64,000 nucleotides of DNA from Microterricola pindariensis (GTDB lineage: Bacteria; Actinomycetota; Actinomycetes; Actinomycetales; Microbacteriaceae). Below, piece after piece: positions 31,957 through 40,363 of the stretch. How positions within the stretch are numbered: position 1 is the stretch's first letter; the number at the start of each line of letters is the position of its first letter. The notes under the pieces were generated by a model. That model did no database searches and was not told where the DNA came from. It saw only the letters and a program-made list of their open reading frames with translations. The translations under genes and the position numbers were made by a program. Where the stretch lies: contig NZ_MPZN01000001.1 in NCBI RefSeq assembly GCF_002936985.1, positions 62,001 through 126,000 of the forward strand. Reading direction: 5' to 3'.

Positions 31957-34015
31957 GGTGGCCGGCCTTCTCCATCTGGCGCAGCTCCCGCTTGATCTCG
32001 GACAGCTCATCGCGCAGGCGCGCGGCCAGCTCGAACTTCAGCTCGCCGGCGGCCTGCAGCATCTGCTCGTTGAGGTCGGCGATGAGCGACTCCAGCTCGT
32101 TGCCGCCGGCGGAGGCGATGCCCTCACGGCGCAGGTTCGGAACCGGGGACTTCTTGCGCCCCTCGCGGCCGGCCAGCAGCTCGGCGGTGTCTGCCTCCTC
32201 GCGGGCCAGCACGTCGGTGATGTCGGCGATGCGCTTGCGCAGCGGCTGCGGGTCGATGCCGTGCAGCTCGTTGTACGCGACCTGCTTCTCGCGCCGCCTG
32301 GTGGTCTCCTCGATGGCCTTCGCCATCGAGTCGGTGACCCGGTCGGCATACATGTGCACCTCGCCGGAGACGTTGCGGGCGGCACGCCCGATCGTCTGGA
32401 TGAGGGAGGTCGCCGAGCGCAGGAAGCCCTCCTTGTCGGCGTCGAGGATCGCCACGAGCGACACCTCGGGCAGGTCGAGGCCCTCACGCAGCAGGTTGAT
32501 GCCGACGAGCACGTCGTAGACGCCCTGGCGCAGCTCGGTGAGCAGCTCCACCCGGCGGAGGGTGTCGACATCCGAGTGCAGGTAGCGCACCCGCACGCCG
32601 GACTCGGTGAAGAAGTCGGTGAGCTCCTCGGCCATCTTCTTGGTGAGGGTGGTGACCAGCACGCGCTCGTCCTTGGCCGCGCGGATGCGGATCTCCTCGA
32701 GCAGGTCGTCGATCTGGCCCTTGCTCGGCTTCAGCACGATGGCGGGGTCGACGAGGCCGGTCGGGCGGATGATCTGCTCCACGACGCCGTCGGCGATGGC
32801 CATCTCGTACTTGCCCGGCGTGGCGGAGAGGTAGACGGCCTGGCCGACGCGGTTCTTGAACTCGTCGAACTTGAGCGGCCGGTTGTCCAGCGCACTCGGC
32901 AGCCGGAATCCGTGCTCGACCAGGGTGCGCTTGCGCGAGGAGTCGCCCTCGTACATGGCGCCGATCTGCGGCACGGTCACGTGGGACTCGTCGATGACGA
33001 CGAGGAAGTCGTCGGGGAAGTAGTCGAGCAGGCAGTGCGGGGCCTCCCCCACCGCCCGCTGGTCAATGTGCCTGGAGTAGTTCTCGATGCCGGAGCAGAA
33101 GCCGATCTGTTCCATCATCTCCAGGTCGAAGTTGGTGCGCATGCGCAGCCGCTGCGCCTCCAGCAGCTTGCCCTCGCGCTCCAGCTGGGCCAGCCGCCAC
33201 TCCAGCTCCTCGCGGATCGTGACGATGGCCTTCTGCATCACCTCGGTGCTGGCGACGTAGTGCGACCCCGGGAACACGGCGACGGAGTCGAGCTTGCGCA
33301 CGACATCGCCGGTGAGCGGGTGCAGCGAGTACAGCGCCTCGATCTCGTCACCGAACATCTCGATGCGGATCGCCAGCTCCTCGTACACGGGGATGATCTC
33401 GATGGTGTCGCCGCGCACCCGGAAGTTGCCGCGGGAGAAGTCGATGTCGTTGCGCTGGTATTGCATCGAGACGAACTTGCGCACCAGGGCATCGCGGCCG
33501 ATCTTCTGGCCGACCTGGAGGGCGACCATGGCGTTCATGTACTCGTCCGGCGTGCCGAGGCCGTAGATGCAGGAGACGGTGGAGACGACGATGACGTCGC
33601 GCCGGCTGAGCAGCGAGTTGGTGGTGGAGTGCCGGAGCCTCTCCACCTCGGCGTTGACCGAGCTGTCCTTCTCGATGAAGGTGTCGGTCTGCGGGACGTA
33701 CGCCTCCGGCTGGTAGTAGTCGTAGTAGGAGACGAAGTACTCGACGGCGTTGTGCGGCATCAGCTCGCGGAACTCGTTGGCCAGCTGCGCCGCCAGCGTC
33801 TTGTTGTGGGCGAGCACGAGGGTGGGGCGCTGCACCGCCTCGACCAGCCAGGCCGTCGTCGCCGACTTGCCCGTTCCGGTGGCGCCGAGGAGCACCACGT
33901 CGGTCTCGCCGGCGTTGATGCGCGCGGTCAGATCGGCGATGGCGCCGGGCTGGTCACCGCTCGGCGTGTAGTCGCTGACGACTTCGAAGGGGCGGACGGA
34001 GCGGGTGGGTTCCAT
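31949..34015 (-). CDS. uvrB: excinuclease ABC subunit B
   Basis: UvrB is the helicase-like subunit that verifies damage and recruits UvrC. The 688-residue protein has Walker [12 protein letters not shown] near residue 40, the beta-hairpin region with [12 protein letters not shown], and the motif VVIDESHVT. Helicase motifs QTIGRAARN and a C-terminal UVR motif ([14 protein letters not shown]) are present. Its ATG is six bases after TAGACT, which includes the coaE stop, so it can be transcribed leaderless from the end of coaE. Confidence 0.97.
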   Translation of the reverse strand: MEPTRSVRPFEVVSDYTPSGDQPGAIADLTARINAGETDVVLLGATGTGKSATTAWLVEAVQRPTLVLAHNKTLAAQLANEFRELMPHNAVEYFVSYYDYYQPEAYVPQTDTFIEKDSSVNAEVERLRHSTTNSLLSRRDVIVVSTVSCIYGLGTPDEYMNAMVALQVGQKIGRDALVRKFVSMQYQRNDIDFSRGNFRVRGDTIEIIPVYEELAIRIEMFGDEIEALYSLHPLTGDVVRKLDSVAVFPGSHYVASTEVMQKAIVTIREELEWRLAQLEREGKLLEAQRLRMRTNFDLEMMEQIGFCSGIENYSRHIDQRAVGEAPHCLLDYFPDDFLVVIDESHVTVPQIGAMYEGDSSRKRTLVEHGFRLPSALDNRPLKFDEFKNRVGQAVYLSATPGKYEMAIADGVVEQIIRPTGLVDPAIVLKPSKGQIDDLLEEIRIRAAKDERVLVTTLTKKMAEELTDFFTESGVRVRYLHSDVDTLRRVELLTELRQGVYDVLVGINLLREGLDLPEVSLVAILDADKEGFLRSATSLIQTIGRAARNVSGEVHMYADRVTDSMAKAIEETTRRREKQVAYNELHGIDPQPLRKRIADITDVLAREEADTAELLAGREGRKKSPVPNLRREGIASAGGNELESLIADLNEQMLQAAGELKFELAARLRDELSEIKRELRQMEKAGHLD

Positions 34016-34021
34016 GCCCCA

Positions 34022-34027
34022 AGTCTA
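34022..34027 (-). promoter_or_regulatory. -10 element, leaderless start of uvrB
   Basis: TAGACT on the minus strand, 6 bases before the uvrB ATG at 34015. The TAG is also the coaE stop codon. No LexA-like box was seen here. Confidence 0.45.
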
Positions 34028-34648
34028 CGGACGCCCGCCGACACCGCGCTCTGCTTGAATCTGCAGCCAGAGGTCGTCGACCTGGCTCATGGTGTGGGCG
34101 AGGGTGCCATCGGCGTCGATCACGACGTCGGCGACGGCGCGGCGCTCCTCGTCGCTGGCCTGCGCCTCGACCCGGGCGACGGCGTGGGCGGGGTCGAGCC
34201 CGCGCTCCTCGACCAACCGGGCGACACGGGTCTTCTTCGGCGCCTCGACGACGACGATCTTGTCGAAGCCCTCCCCGGCCCGGCCGGCCTCGACCAGCAG
34301 CGGGATGTCGTGCACGATGACGACGTCGGGGTCGGCCGCAACGGCCTCCGCCTTCATCTTCTCGCCGAGCTCGCGCACGGCCGGGTGCACGATGGCGTTG
34401 AGCGTGTCGCGGGCCGCGTCGTCGTGGAAGATGATCGCGCCGAGCTTCTCCCTGTCCAGGCTCCCGTCGGCGCGCAGCACCTGATCACCGAAGGCCTCGC
34501 AGATGGCGGCGAGGGCCGGCGTGCCCGGCTCCACGGCCTTGCGCGCGAGCACGTCGGCATCCACCAGCACGGCGCCGTGTTGCACGAGACGGCGGGCCAC
34601 CGTCGATTTGCCCGAGGCGATTCCGCCCGTCAAGCCGATGAGATACAT
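34025..34648 (-). CDS. coaE: dephospho-CoA kinase
   Basis: CoaE phosphorylates dephospho-CoA in the last step of coenzyme A synthesis. The 207-residue protein has the P-loop GLTGGIASGKST at the very N-terminus, the lid/CoA region HPAVRELGEKM and IVHDIPLLVEAG. I choose the ATG (MYLIGLTGG) over a GTG two codons earlier, because both a TAAGGT -10 box at 6-base spacing and an AAGG ribosome-site reading point to the ATG. It lies 9 bp upstream of uvrB. Confidence 0.94.
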   Translation of the reverse strand: MYLIGLTGGIASGKSTVARRLVQHGAVLVDADVLARKAVEPGTPALAAICEAFGDQVLRADGSLDREKLGAIIFHDDAARDTLNAIVHPAVRELGEKMKAEAVAADPDVVIVHDIPLLVEAGRAGEGFDKIVVVEAPKKTRVARLVEERGLDPAHAVARVEAQASDEERRAVADVVIDADGTLAHTMSQVDDLWLQIQAERGVGGRP

Positions 34649-34654
34649 ATTCAC

Positions 34655-34660
34655 ACCTTA
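34655..34660 (-). promoter_or_regulatory. -10 element, leaderless start of coaE
   Basis: TAAGGT on the minus strand stands 6 bases before the ATG at 34648. Its AAGG could instead serve as a ribosome site. Confidence 0.4.
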
Positions 34661-34667
34661 TCCGTGC

Positions 34668-34673
34668 CAGACT
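34668..34673 (+). promoter_or_regulatory. weak -10-like element of the DUF4126 gene
   Basis: CAGACT is 6 bases before the ATG at 34680. It departs from TAnnnT at the first base, so this is a weak candidate for a leaderless start divergent from coaE. Confidence 0.25.
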
Positions 34674-34679
34674 CTGCGC

Positions 34680-35288
34680 ATGCTGGAGTTGTTGACGGGG
34701 ACCGCCCTGGCGGCATCCGCCGGATTGAATGCCTACGTCCCGTTGCTGCTGATCGGGCTCGGCGCGCGGTTCACCGGGCTGGTCGAGCTGCCGGCGAACT
34801 GGGCCTGGTTGCAGAACGAGTGGGTGCTCGGCATCCTCGCGGTGCTCCTGGTGGTGGAGGTCCTCGCCGACAAGGTGCCCGGGCTGGACTCGGTCAACGA
34901 CATGCTGCAGACCGTCATCCGGCCGACCTCCGGCGGGCTGGCATTCGGCTCGGGCACGACGGCGACCACGGTGGCGATCACGGACCCTGCGGCCTTCTTC
35001 AGCTCGAATCAGTGGGTCCCGATCGCCCTGGGCGCCGTCATCGCCCTCGGCGTGCACCTGGTTAAGCTGTCGGTGCGGCCGATCGCCAACGCCCTGACGG
35101 CGGGGGCGGCGGCCCCCGTGCTCAGCGCCGCGGAGGACGTGAGCAGCGTCGTGCTGTCGGTGCTGGCGATCCTCGCGCCGCTCCTCGCGCTGCTGGCGAT
35201 GGCCGGCGGCGTGCTGCTGCTGTTCCGCTGGCTGAGCCGGCTCAGGCGCTCGCGTCGGGCCAGGCCGCAGCCAGCCAGCATTCGGTGA
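34680..35288 (+). CDS. DUF4126 family membrane protein
   Basis: The 202-residue protein has about five hydrophobic segments and matches the DUF4126 pattern. It begins LLTGTALAASAGLNAYVPLLLIGL, followed by VLADKVPGLDSVNDMLQTVIRPTSGG. The family is widespread in Actinobacteria and has no known function; it is predicted to sit in the plasma membrane with a basic C-terminus (RLRRSRRARP). The ATG has no ribosome site. Its 3' end overlaps the convergent methyltransferase gene by 47 bp. Confidence 0.82.
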   Translation: MLELLTGTALAASAGLNAYVPLLLIGLGARFTGLVELPANWAWLQNEWVLGILAVLLVVEVLADKVPGLDSVNDMLQTVIRPTSGGLAFGSGTTATTVAITDPAAFFSSNQWVPIALGAVIALGVHLVKLSVRPIANALTAGAAAPVLSAAEDVSSVVLSVLAILAPLLALLAMAGGVLLLFRWLSRLRRSRRARPQPASIR

Positions 35289-35994
35289 CGTAGGGCAGCA
35301 GGATCGTCTCCGCACGGGTCTCCGGGTGCGCATCGAGCACGCCCTCGACGCGGGCGAGCATGGCGTTCTGCTCGGCCGGGGAGGCGACCAGGTAGTAGCT
35401 GCGGGTGGTGGCGAGGCCGAGGATGCCGGCGCGCGTCGTCCGCTGGTTCCAGCGCGTGACTTGCCGCGCCAGCACGGTCATCCCCGCGCCGAGGGCCGGC
35501 GTGAACCCGGCTGCGTGCGCGCCCTGGTGCATGGCGGCGGAGAGCGCGGCCACCCACGGCACGGTGTCGTCGCGGCTGTTCCAGATGAGGCCGAGCCGGC
35601 CGCCGGGGCGGAGCACGCGCAGCACCTCGCGCGTCGCCTGCTGCTCGTCCACCCAATGCCAGGCCTGCGCGACGGTGACGAGGTCGACGCTGGAGTCTGG
35701 CAGCGGGATGCGCTCGGCGGTTCCGACGTGGGTGCTGAGCCCCGGCATCCGTTCGGCGGCGACTCGCAGCATGTCGGCGGACGGGTCGACGGCGGTGACG
35801 CGGTCGCCGCGCTCGCGGAGCTGCGCGCTCAGCTTGCCGGTGCCTGCGCCGAGGTCGAGCACGTCGAGGGGCGTGGACGAGCCGCCGCGCAGCCAGTCGA
35901 CGCAGTCCCCCGGGTAGCCCGGCCGGTGCGCGTCGTAGCCGTCCGCCCCGTGCCGGAAGGAGTCTGCGTGCTGTTGGAGGCGGCCGGACTGCAT
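35242..35994 (-). CDS. class I SAM-dependent methyltransferase
   Basis: This 250-residue cytoplasmic enzyme has the SAM motif VLDLGAGTGKLS near residue 44, the acidic motif AVDPSADML, and VLRPGGRLGLIWNSRD. It resembles the methyltransferase-11/25 group with the HWVDEQQA region. The acceptor is unknown. TATGCT six bases before the ATG suggests a leaderless message. It converges on, and overlaps by 47 bp, the DUF4126 gene. Confidence 0.87.
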   Translation of the reverse strand: MQSGRLQQHADSFRHGADGYDAHRPGYPGDCVDWLRGGSSTPLDVLDLGAGTGKLSAQLRERGDRVTAVDPSADMLRVAAERMPGLSTHVGTAERIPLPDSSVDLVTVAQAWHWVDEQQATREVLRVLRPGGRLGLIWNSRDDTVPWVAALSAAMHQGAHAAGFTPALGAGMTVLARQVTRWNQRTTRAGILGLATTRSYYLVASPAEQNAMLARVEGVLDAHPETRAETILLPYVTECWLAAAWPDASA

Positions 35995-36000
35995 GCCCCC

Positions 36001-36006
36001 AGCATA
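36001..36006 (-). promoter_or_regulatory. -10 element, leaderless start of the methyltransferase at 35994
   Basis: TATGCT on the minus strand followed by 6 bases and the ATG. Confidence 0.5.
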
Positions 36007-36034
36007 GGCAACGCGGCGCGAGTGGGGACGCGAA

Positions 36035-36064
36035 AACGGGCCGGTCCCGAAGGACCGACCCGTT
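36035..36064 (-). terminator. terminator of rpsA
   Basis: AACGGG-C-CGGTCC (36035-36047) pairs with GGACCG-A-CCCGTT (36052-36064), with one C/A mismatch and a CGAA loop. On the minus strand it ends in TTTT. Confidence 0.75.
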
Positions 36065-36096
36065 CACTGTCTCGCTAGAGAACGCCTAGCTGGTGA

Positions 36097-37551
36097 CTAG
36101 TTGCCGCCGGAGAGCTTCTCGCGCAGAGCGGCGAGCGACTCGTCGTCGGCGAGGGTGCCACCACCGGTGGACTCGCTGGAGAAGGTCGAACCGGCCGCAG
36201 CGGCTTCGCCGGCAACGGCAGCCTCTTCGTTCGCGGTTGCAACCTGCTTCTTGTGAGCCTCCCAGCGAGCCTGGGCGGAAGCGTACTGCTGCTCCCACGC
36301 CTCGCGCTGGGTGTCGAAGCCCTCGCGCCACTCGTTGGTCTCCGGGTCGAAGCCCTCAGGGTACTTGTAGTTGCCCTGCTCGTCGTACTCGGTGAGCATG
36401 CCGTAGAGGGCCGGGTCGAACTCGGTGCCCTCGGGGTCGACACCCTCGTTGGCCTGCTTGAGGCTCAGCGAGATGCGGCGACGCTCGAGGTCGATGTCGA
36501 TGACCTTGACGAAGACCTCGTCGCCGACCGAGACAACCTGCTCGGCGAGCTCAACGTGCTTGCCGGAGAGCTCCGAGATGTGCACGAGGCCCTCGATGCC
36601 CTCTGCAACGCGAACGAACGCGCCGAAGGGAACGAGCTTGGTGACCTTGCCCGGTGCAACCTGGCCAATGGCGTGGGTGCGGGCGAAGACCTGCCACGGG
36701 TCCTCCTGCGTTGCCTTGAGCGACAGCGACACGCGCTCGCGCTCGAGGTCAACCTCGAGGATCTCGACGGTGACTTCCTGGCCAACCTCAACAACCTCAG
36801 AGGCGTGCTCGATGTGCTTCCAGCTGAGCTCCGAGACGTGCACGAGGCCGTCGACGCCGCCGAGGTCCACGAACGCACCGAAGTTGACGATCGAGGAGAC
36901 GACGCCCTTGCGGACCTGACCCTTCTGAAGGTTGTTCAGGAAGGTGGTGCGGCTCTCGGACTGCGTCTGCTCCAGCAGGGCGCGACGCGAAAGCACAACG
37001 TTGTTGCGGTTCTTGTCGAGCTCGAGGATCTTGGCCTCGATCTCCTGGCCGAGGTACGGCGTGAGGTCGCGGACACGGCGCAGCTCGATGAGCGATGCCG
37101 GGAGGAAGCCACGGAGTCCGATGTCAACGATGAGGCCACCCTTGACGACCTCGATGACCGAACCGGTGACAACGCCATCGGCGTCCTTGATCTTCTCAAC
37201 GTCGCCCCACGCACGCTCGTACTGTGCGCGCTTCTTGGACAGGATGAGACGACCTTCCTTGTCCTCCTTCTGGAGAACGAGGGCCTCGACGGTGTCGCCA
37301 ACGTTGACGACCTCGCTCGGGTCAACGTCGTGCTTGATGGACAGCTCACGCGAGGGAATGACGCCCTCGGTCTTGTATCCCACGTCGAGGAGAACCTCGT
37401 CGCGGTCGATCTTCACAACAGTGCCCTCGATGAGGTCACCGTCGTTGAAGAACTTCAGAGTCTTCTCGACCGCGGCGAGGAAGTCTTCAGCAGATCCGAT
37501 GTCATTGATGGCGACCTGCTTGGGTGCCTTGGCGGTCGTTACGATTGTCAT
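36097..37551 (-). CDS. rpsA: 30S ribosomal protein S1
   Basis: S1 helps the ribosome bind mRNA. The 484-residue protein has four S1 RNA-binding domains (about residues 35-105, 120-190, 210-280, 295-365), as in other Actinobacteria. Typical repeats are GxVxxIxxFGAFVDLGGVDGLVHVSELSW-like. An acidic, Ala-rich C-terminal tail follows (about 110 residues). The start is the ATG giving MTIVTTAKAP. The leader of about 95 bases carries a -35/-10 pair and a dyad. Confidence 0.97.
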   Translation of the reverse strand: MTIVTTAKAPKQVAINDIGSAEDFLAAVEKTLKFFNDGDLIEGTVVKIDRDEVLLDVGYKTEGVIPSRELSIKHDVDPSEVVNVGDTVEALVLQKEDKEGRLILSKKRAQYERAWGDVEKIKDADGVVTGSVIEVVKGGLIVDIGLRGFLPASLIELRRVRDLTPYLGQEIEAKILELDKNRNNVVLSRRALLEQTQSESRTTFLNNLQKGQVRKGVVSSIVNFGAFVDLGGVDGLVHVSELSWKHIEHASEVVEVGQEVTVEILEVDLERERVSLSLKATQEDPWQVFARTHAIGQVAPGKVTKLVPFGAFVRVAEGIEGLVHISELSGKHVELAEQVVSVGDEVFVKVIDIDLERRRISLSLKQANEGVDPEGTEFDPALYGMLTEYDEQGNYKYPEGFDPETNEWREGFDTQREAWEQQYASAQARWEAHKKQVATANEEAAVAGEAAAAGSTFSSESTGGGTLADDESLAALREKLSGGN

Positions 37552-37634
37552 GTAGTAGATGCTCCAGTACGGACAAGTTCGGGCCACCCGCAGGGTAGAG
37601 CTGTGTGAAATCTGCGAGGGGCATACGGATAAAT

Positions 37635-37650
37635 CGTCACAAACGTGACG
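37635..37650. promoter_or_regulatory. inverted repeat at the rpsA transcription start
   Basis: CGTCAC (37635-37640), AAAC, GTGACG (37645-37650): a perfect 6-bp dyad covering the predicted first bases of the rpsA transcript. It could be an operator or a 5' RNA hairpin. Confidence 0.35.
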
Positions 37651-37654
37651 TTCT

Positions 37655-37684
37655 AGCTTAGCCCGTCTTCGAGGGGGGTTACAA
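37655..37684 (-). promoter_or_regulatory. rpsA promoter
   Basis: On the minus strand TTGTAA (37684-37679) and TAAGCT (37660-37655) are 18 bp apart. The -35 box overlaps the stop codon of the upstream DUF2207-like gene. Confidence 0.5.
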
Positions 37685-38767
37685 GTCGAGGCTCAGGGCT
37701 CCCAGGTCGATGTCGGGCAGCTCGATTCCGGCCAGCAGCGACAGGTCCACGTCGAGGCTGCGCAGCCCGTCCAGCAGCTCGACGAGGGGCAGGTCCAGGC
37801 CGAGATCGCCGAGGAAGCCGAGCGGCTGGACCCCGTCGATGGTGTTCAGGACGCCGGATGCCGTGAGCTCGCGGCGCTCGGTCTGCAGCTGTCTCGCCCA
37901 CTCGCGTTCCAGGCCGAACAGCACCGCGAACGGCAGCAGCCTCTCGTTCAGCACGAGCGCCTCCAGCCGGCCCTCCGGTGTGTCGACAGGGCGGGTCAGG
38001 GCGCCGGCGGGCGACTGCAGGAAGCGCAGCCGGTCGGCCTCGGCCAGCGCGATGTAGTCGCGCAGCCCGGCGAGGTGGTCGCGCACCGCGAAGGAGGCTG
38101 CGGAGAAGCGCCGCAGTCGGGGCGGCGGCGTGAGCACGGCGACGGCGGCGAGCCCGAGCGCCCCGACGCCGCCCAGCAGCGCCACCGGGAGGCTCGGGGC
38201 CCAGATCAGGGTGAGCGCGTACAAGCCCAGTGCGGCGACGGCGACGCAGCGGATCAGGACGGCGGGCCAGCCGGCGTCCAGGAGGATGCCGCCTGAGGCC
38301 TTCAGCCGCGCGATCTCGGTGTCGACCACGCCGCGGACGGCGCGGCCGAGCTTCGCGTCGCGTCCGATCGCCCGGCGCGGGCGGATACGCCCGCGCTTCT
38401 GTCCGGGCTTCTGTCCGCGCGTCTGTCCGGGCTTCTGTCGGGGCGGGGCGCCGAACACGGCCACCAGCAGTGCGCGCTGCTGCGCGTCCAGCGGTGGCCC
38501 GTCCAGCAGCTCGACGCGGAGGCTGCCGCCTGCGGCATCCGGGGCCAGGAAGCGCACGTTCCCCCGCACGGCGAGGTGCACCAGCTCCGCCGCGGCGGCG
38601 CGGCGCTCGGTGCGGGTGAGAACGGCGGCCGTCACGATGCCCTGGCCGGGCGGCGGGGCGTACTGCGCGGTACGGCCGGGGCGGCGGCGCTGGCCGGCGC
38701 GCAGCAGGAGGGCCGTGGCCGCGAGGGCGGCGAGCAGGGCGAGCGCGCCGAGGCCGAGGGCGCTCAT
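37679..38767 (-). CDS. DUF2207-like membrane protein, C-terminal-type only
   Basis: The 362-residue protein matches the C-terminal part of DUF2207 membrane proteins: RTERRAAAAELVHLAVRGNVRF and LAGLRDYIALAEADRLRFLQSP. One membrane span is at the N-terminus (residues 2-23) and two more lie near 180-215. The extracellular N-terminal DUF2207 domain usual in the family is missing. Between residues 108 and 130 is a Lys/Arg/Gly/Gln-rich insert encoded by a 12-bp tandem repeat. Its ATG overlaps the stop of the upstream epimerase gene (ATGA). Confidence 0.7.
   Translation of the reverse strand: MSALGLGALALLAALAATALLLRAGQRRRPGRTAQYAPPPGQGIVTAAVLTRTERRAAAAELVHLAVRGNVRFLAPDAAGGSLRVELLDGPPLDAQQRALLVAVFGAPPRQKPGQTRGQKPGQKRGRIRPRRAIGRDAKLGRAVRGVVDTEIARLKASGGILLDAGWPAVLIRCVAVAALGLYALTLIWAPSLPVALLGGVGALGLAAVAVLTPPPRLRRFSAASFAVRDHLAGLRDYIALAEADRLRFLQSPAGALTRPVDTPEGRLEALVLNERLLPFAVLFGLEREWARQLQTERRELTASGVLNTIDGVQPLGFLGDLGLDLPLVELLDGLRSLDVDLSLLAGIELPDIDLGALSLDL
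38396..38443. repeat. 12-bp tandem repeat inside the DUF2207-like gene
   Basis: Four units: CTTCTGTCCGGG, CTTCTGTCCGCG, CGTCTGTCCGGG and CTTCTGTCGGGG. They keep the frame and encode a PGQK/RGQT-type basic linker. Confidence 0.8.
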
Positions 38768-39729
38768 CTCGTGGCCCTCTCGGTCAGGATGTCGCGCAGC
38801 GCCGGCTCCAGCTCGGGGTGCTCGAAGCGGTAGCCGAGCCCGGTCAGGCGCTCCGGTGCCACCCAGCGACTCTTCAGCACGAGCTCCGTCTCGGTGCGGA
38901 TCGCGGCCGACCCGAGCTCCAGCATCCAGCGGGTGGTGGGCAGCCCGATCGGCATCCGCACCAGGCGGCGGAGCGTTCCCATGAGCTCGGTGTTGTCGGA
39001 GGCGCCGGGCGCCGAGACGTTGAGCACGCCGGAGACCTCGGGCTGGGCCGCGACGAAGTCGATGATGTTGCCGACGTCCTCGATGTGCACCCAGCTGAAG
39101 CGCTGCCGGCCGGCCGTCGGCCGGTACTCGTGGAAGGTGCCCGCCGCACGCCGGCCGGCCGTGCCGAACCAGCGGCCGTCGCGCTGCGGGCCGCCGAGTC
39201 CGAAGCGGGCCAGGTTCACGAGCGGCAGCAGCGCGCTGCCGTCGCCGAGCACGATCGCCATGCGCAGGGCGACGCGGCGCGTGCCCGGCAGCTCCCGCGC
39301 GAAGAACGCGCGCTCCCAGGCGGTGGCGATGCCCACCGAGAAGCCGGTGCCGATCTCGCCCGTGCTCTCGGTCATGGCGCGGTCGTCGGCGTGCCTGTAG
39401 ATGGTGGCGGTCGAGGAGTTGACCCAGAGCGGCGGCGGGCTCTGGCAGGCGGCGATCGCGTCGGCGAGCTGCCTCGTCGTCTCCACGCGCGAGCGCAGGA
39501 TCTCGGCACGGTTGGCCGCCGTGTAGCGACAGTTCACGCTCTTGCCGGCGAGGTTGACGAGCAGGTCGGCCCCGTCGAGCAGCCGGCTGATGGCGGCGGG
39601 GTCAGTCCAGTCGGCGTCGGCGCCCCGGCGTCCGATCGTCTGCACGCTGTGCCCGGCCGCGCGGTAGCGCTCGCCCAGGTACCGGCCGATGAACCCGGAC
39701 GCCCCGGCGATCACGATCCGCTTGGTCAC
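38764..39729 (-). CDS. TIGR01777-type NAD-dependent epimerase/sugar nucleotide-like SDR
   Basis: The 321-residue protein is an extended short-chain dehydrogenase of the TIGR01777 (SDR39U1/YfcH) family. The NAD(P)-binding motif GASGFIGRYLG is at residues 8-18. LVNLAGKSVNCRYTAANRAEI and the C-terminal DUF1731-like end LTGLGYRFEHPELEPALRDIL are diagnostic. The physiological substrate is unknown. The GTG start overlaps the stop of the DUF4166 gene (GTGA). Confidence 0.88.
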   Translation of the reverse strand: MTKRIVIAGASGFIGRYLGERYRAAGHSVQTIGRRGADADWTDPAAISRLLDGADLLVNLAGKSVNCRYTAANRAEILRSRVETTRQLADAIAACQSPPPLWVNSSTATIYRHADDRAMTESTGEIGTGFSVGIATAWERAFFARELPGTRRVALRMAIVLGDGSALLPLVNLARFGLGGPQRDGRWFGTAGRRAAGTFHEYRPTAGRQRFSWVHIEDVGNIIDFVAAQPEVSGVLNVSAPGASDNTELMGTLRRLVRMPIGLPTTRWMLELGSAAIRTETELVLKSRWVAPERLTGLGYRFEHPELEPALRDILTERATR

Positions 39730-40358
39730 GGGTGCCCCTCCCCCTGGCGGATCTCGTATCGGAACGAGCCGCCGTATTCGTACAGGGTACCGAGGAGGGG
39801 CGCCGTCATCGTCAGGGCGATGACCTGCCGCTCCTCGGCGTCGTCCCAGCGTTCGATGAGCAGCACGGTGGGTGCCAGGAACCCGGGGACGCGCAGGCGC
39901 AGCCGGCCGAGGCACAGGGTGACGCGGGTGGAGCGCAGCCGGAGGGCGCCGCCGGCGACGTCCGCCGCGAACTCGGCCTCGACGAGCCCGGCGTGCCCGA
40001 GCCGGTCGATGAGGCGCCCGCGGCCGTCCAGCCCGATCTCGTCGACCATCGCCCACTCGCCGCTGTGCAGGTGGAAGCGCCGGACGGCCCGGACGGTGTG
40101 GCGCTCACCGGGCTCGTTGCGCACCGTGAACGGCACATCGCGCTGCCAGCCGGCCAGGAGGATGCCCTGGCGGTGCAGAACCCGGAGGACGGGCCGCAGC
40201 CAGCGGCGCGGCGTGCCGGCCGTGTCGAAGACGCCGGCGCCCCAGCCGTGCCAGCCGGGCGGGATCGCGGCGAAATAGCCGCGCAGGCGCGGATGCAGCT
40301 CCTGCATCCGCTCCCCCAGCACCGCCTCGTACGGCGAGCTCTCCCCGGCCGGCCCCAC
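39726..40358 (-). CDS. DUF4166 domain protein
   Basis: The protein has about 210 residues with the DUF4166 pattern: SPYEAVLGERMQELHPRLRGYF, then FHLHSGEWAMVDEIGL and a C-terminal half of beta strands (LRLRVPGFLAPTV). Function unknown; family members often lie next to epimerase-like SDR genes, as here. The start is uncertain. I use the GTG at 40358, 5 bases after the DUF885 stop; an ATG at 40307 would cut into the conserved N-terminus. Confidence 0.72.
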   Translation of the reverse strand: MGPAGESSPYEAVLGERMQELHPRLRGYFAAIPPGWHGWGAGVFDTAGTPRRWLRPVLRVLHRQGILLAGWQRDVPFTVRNEPGERHTVRAVRRFHLHSGEWAMVDEIGLDGRGRLIDRLGHAGLVEAEFAADVAGGALRLRSTRVTLCLGRLRLRVPGFLAPTVLLIERWDDAEERQVIALTMTAPLLGTLYEYGGSFRYEIRQGEGHP

Positions 40359-40363
40359 CGGCG

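Noticed and set aside
34016-34100. LexA box upstream of uvrB
   Set aside because: No sequence close to TCGAAC-N4-GTTCGA was found in the coaE 3' end or the 9-bp gap.
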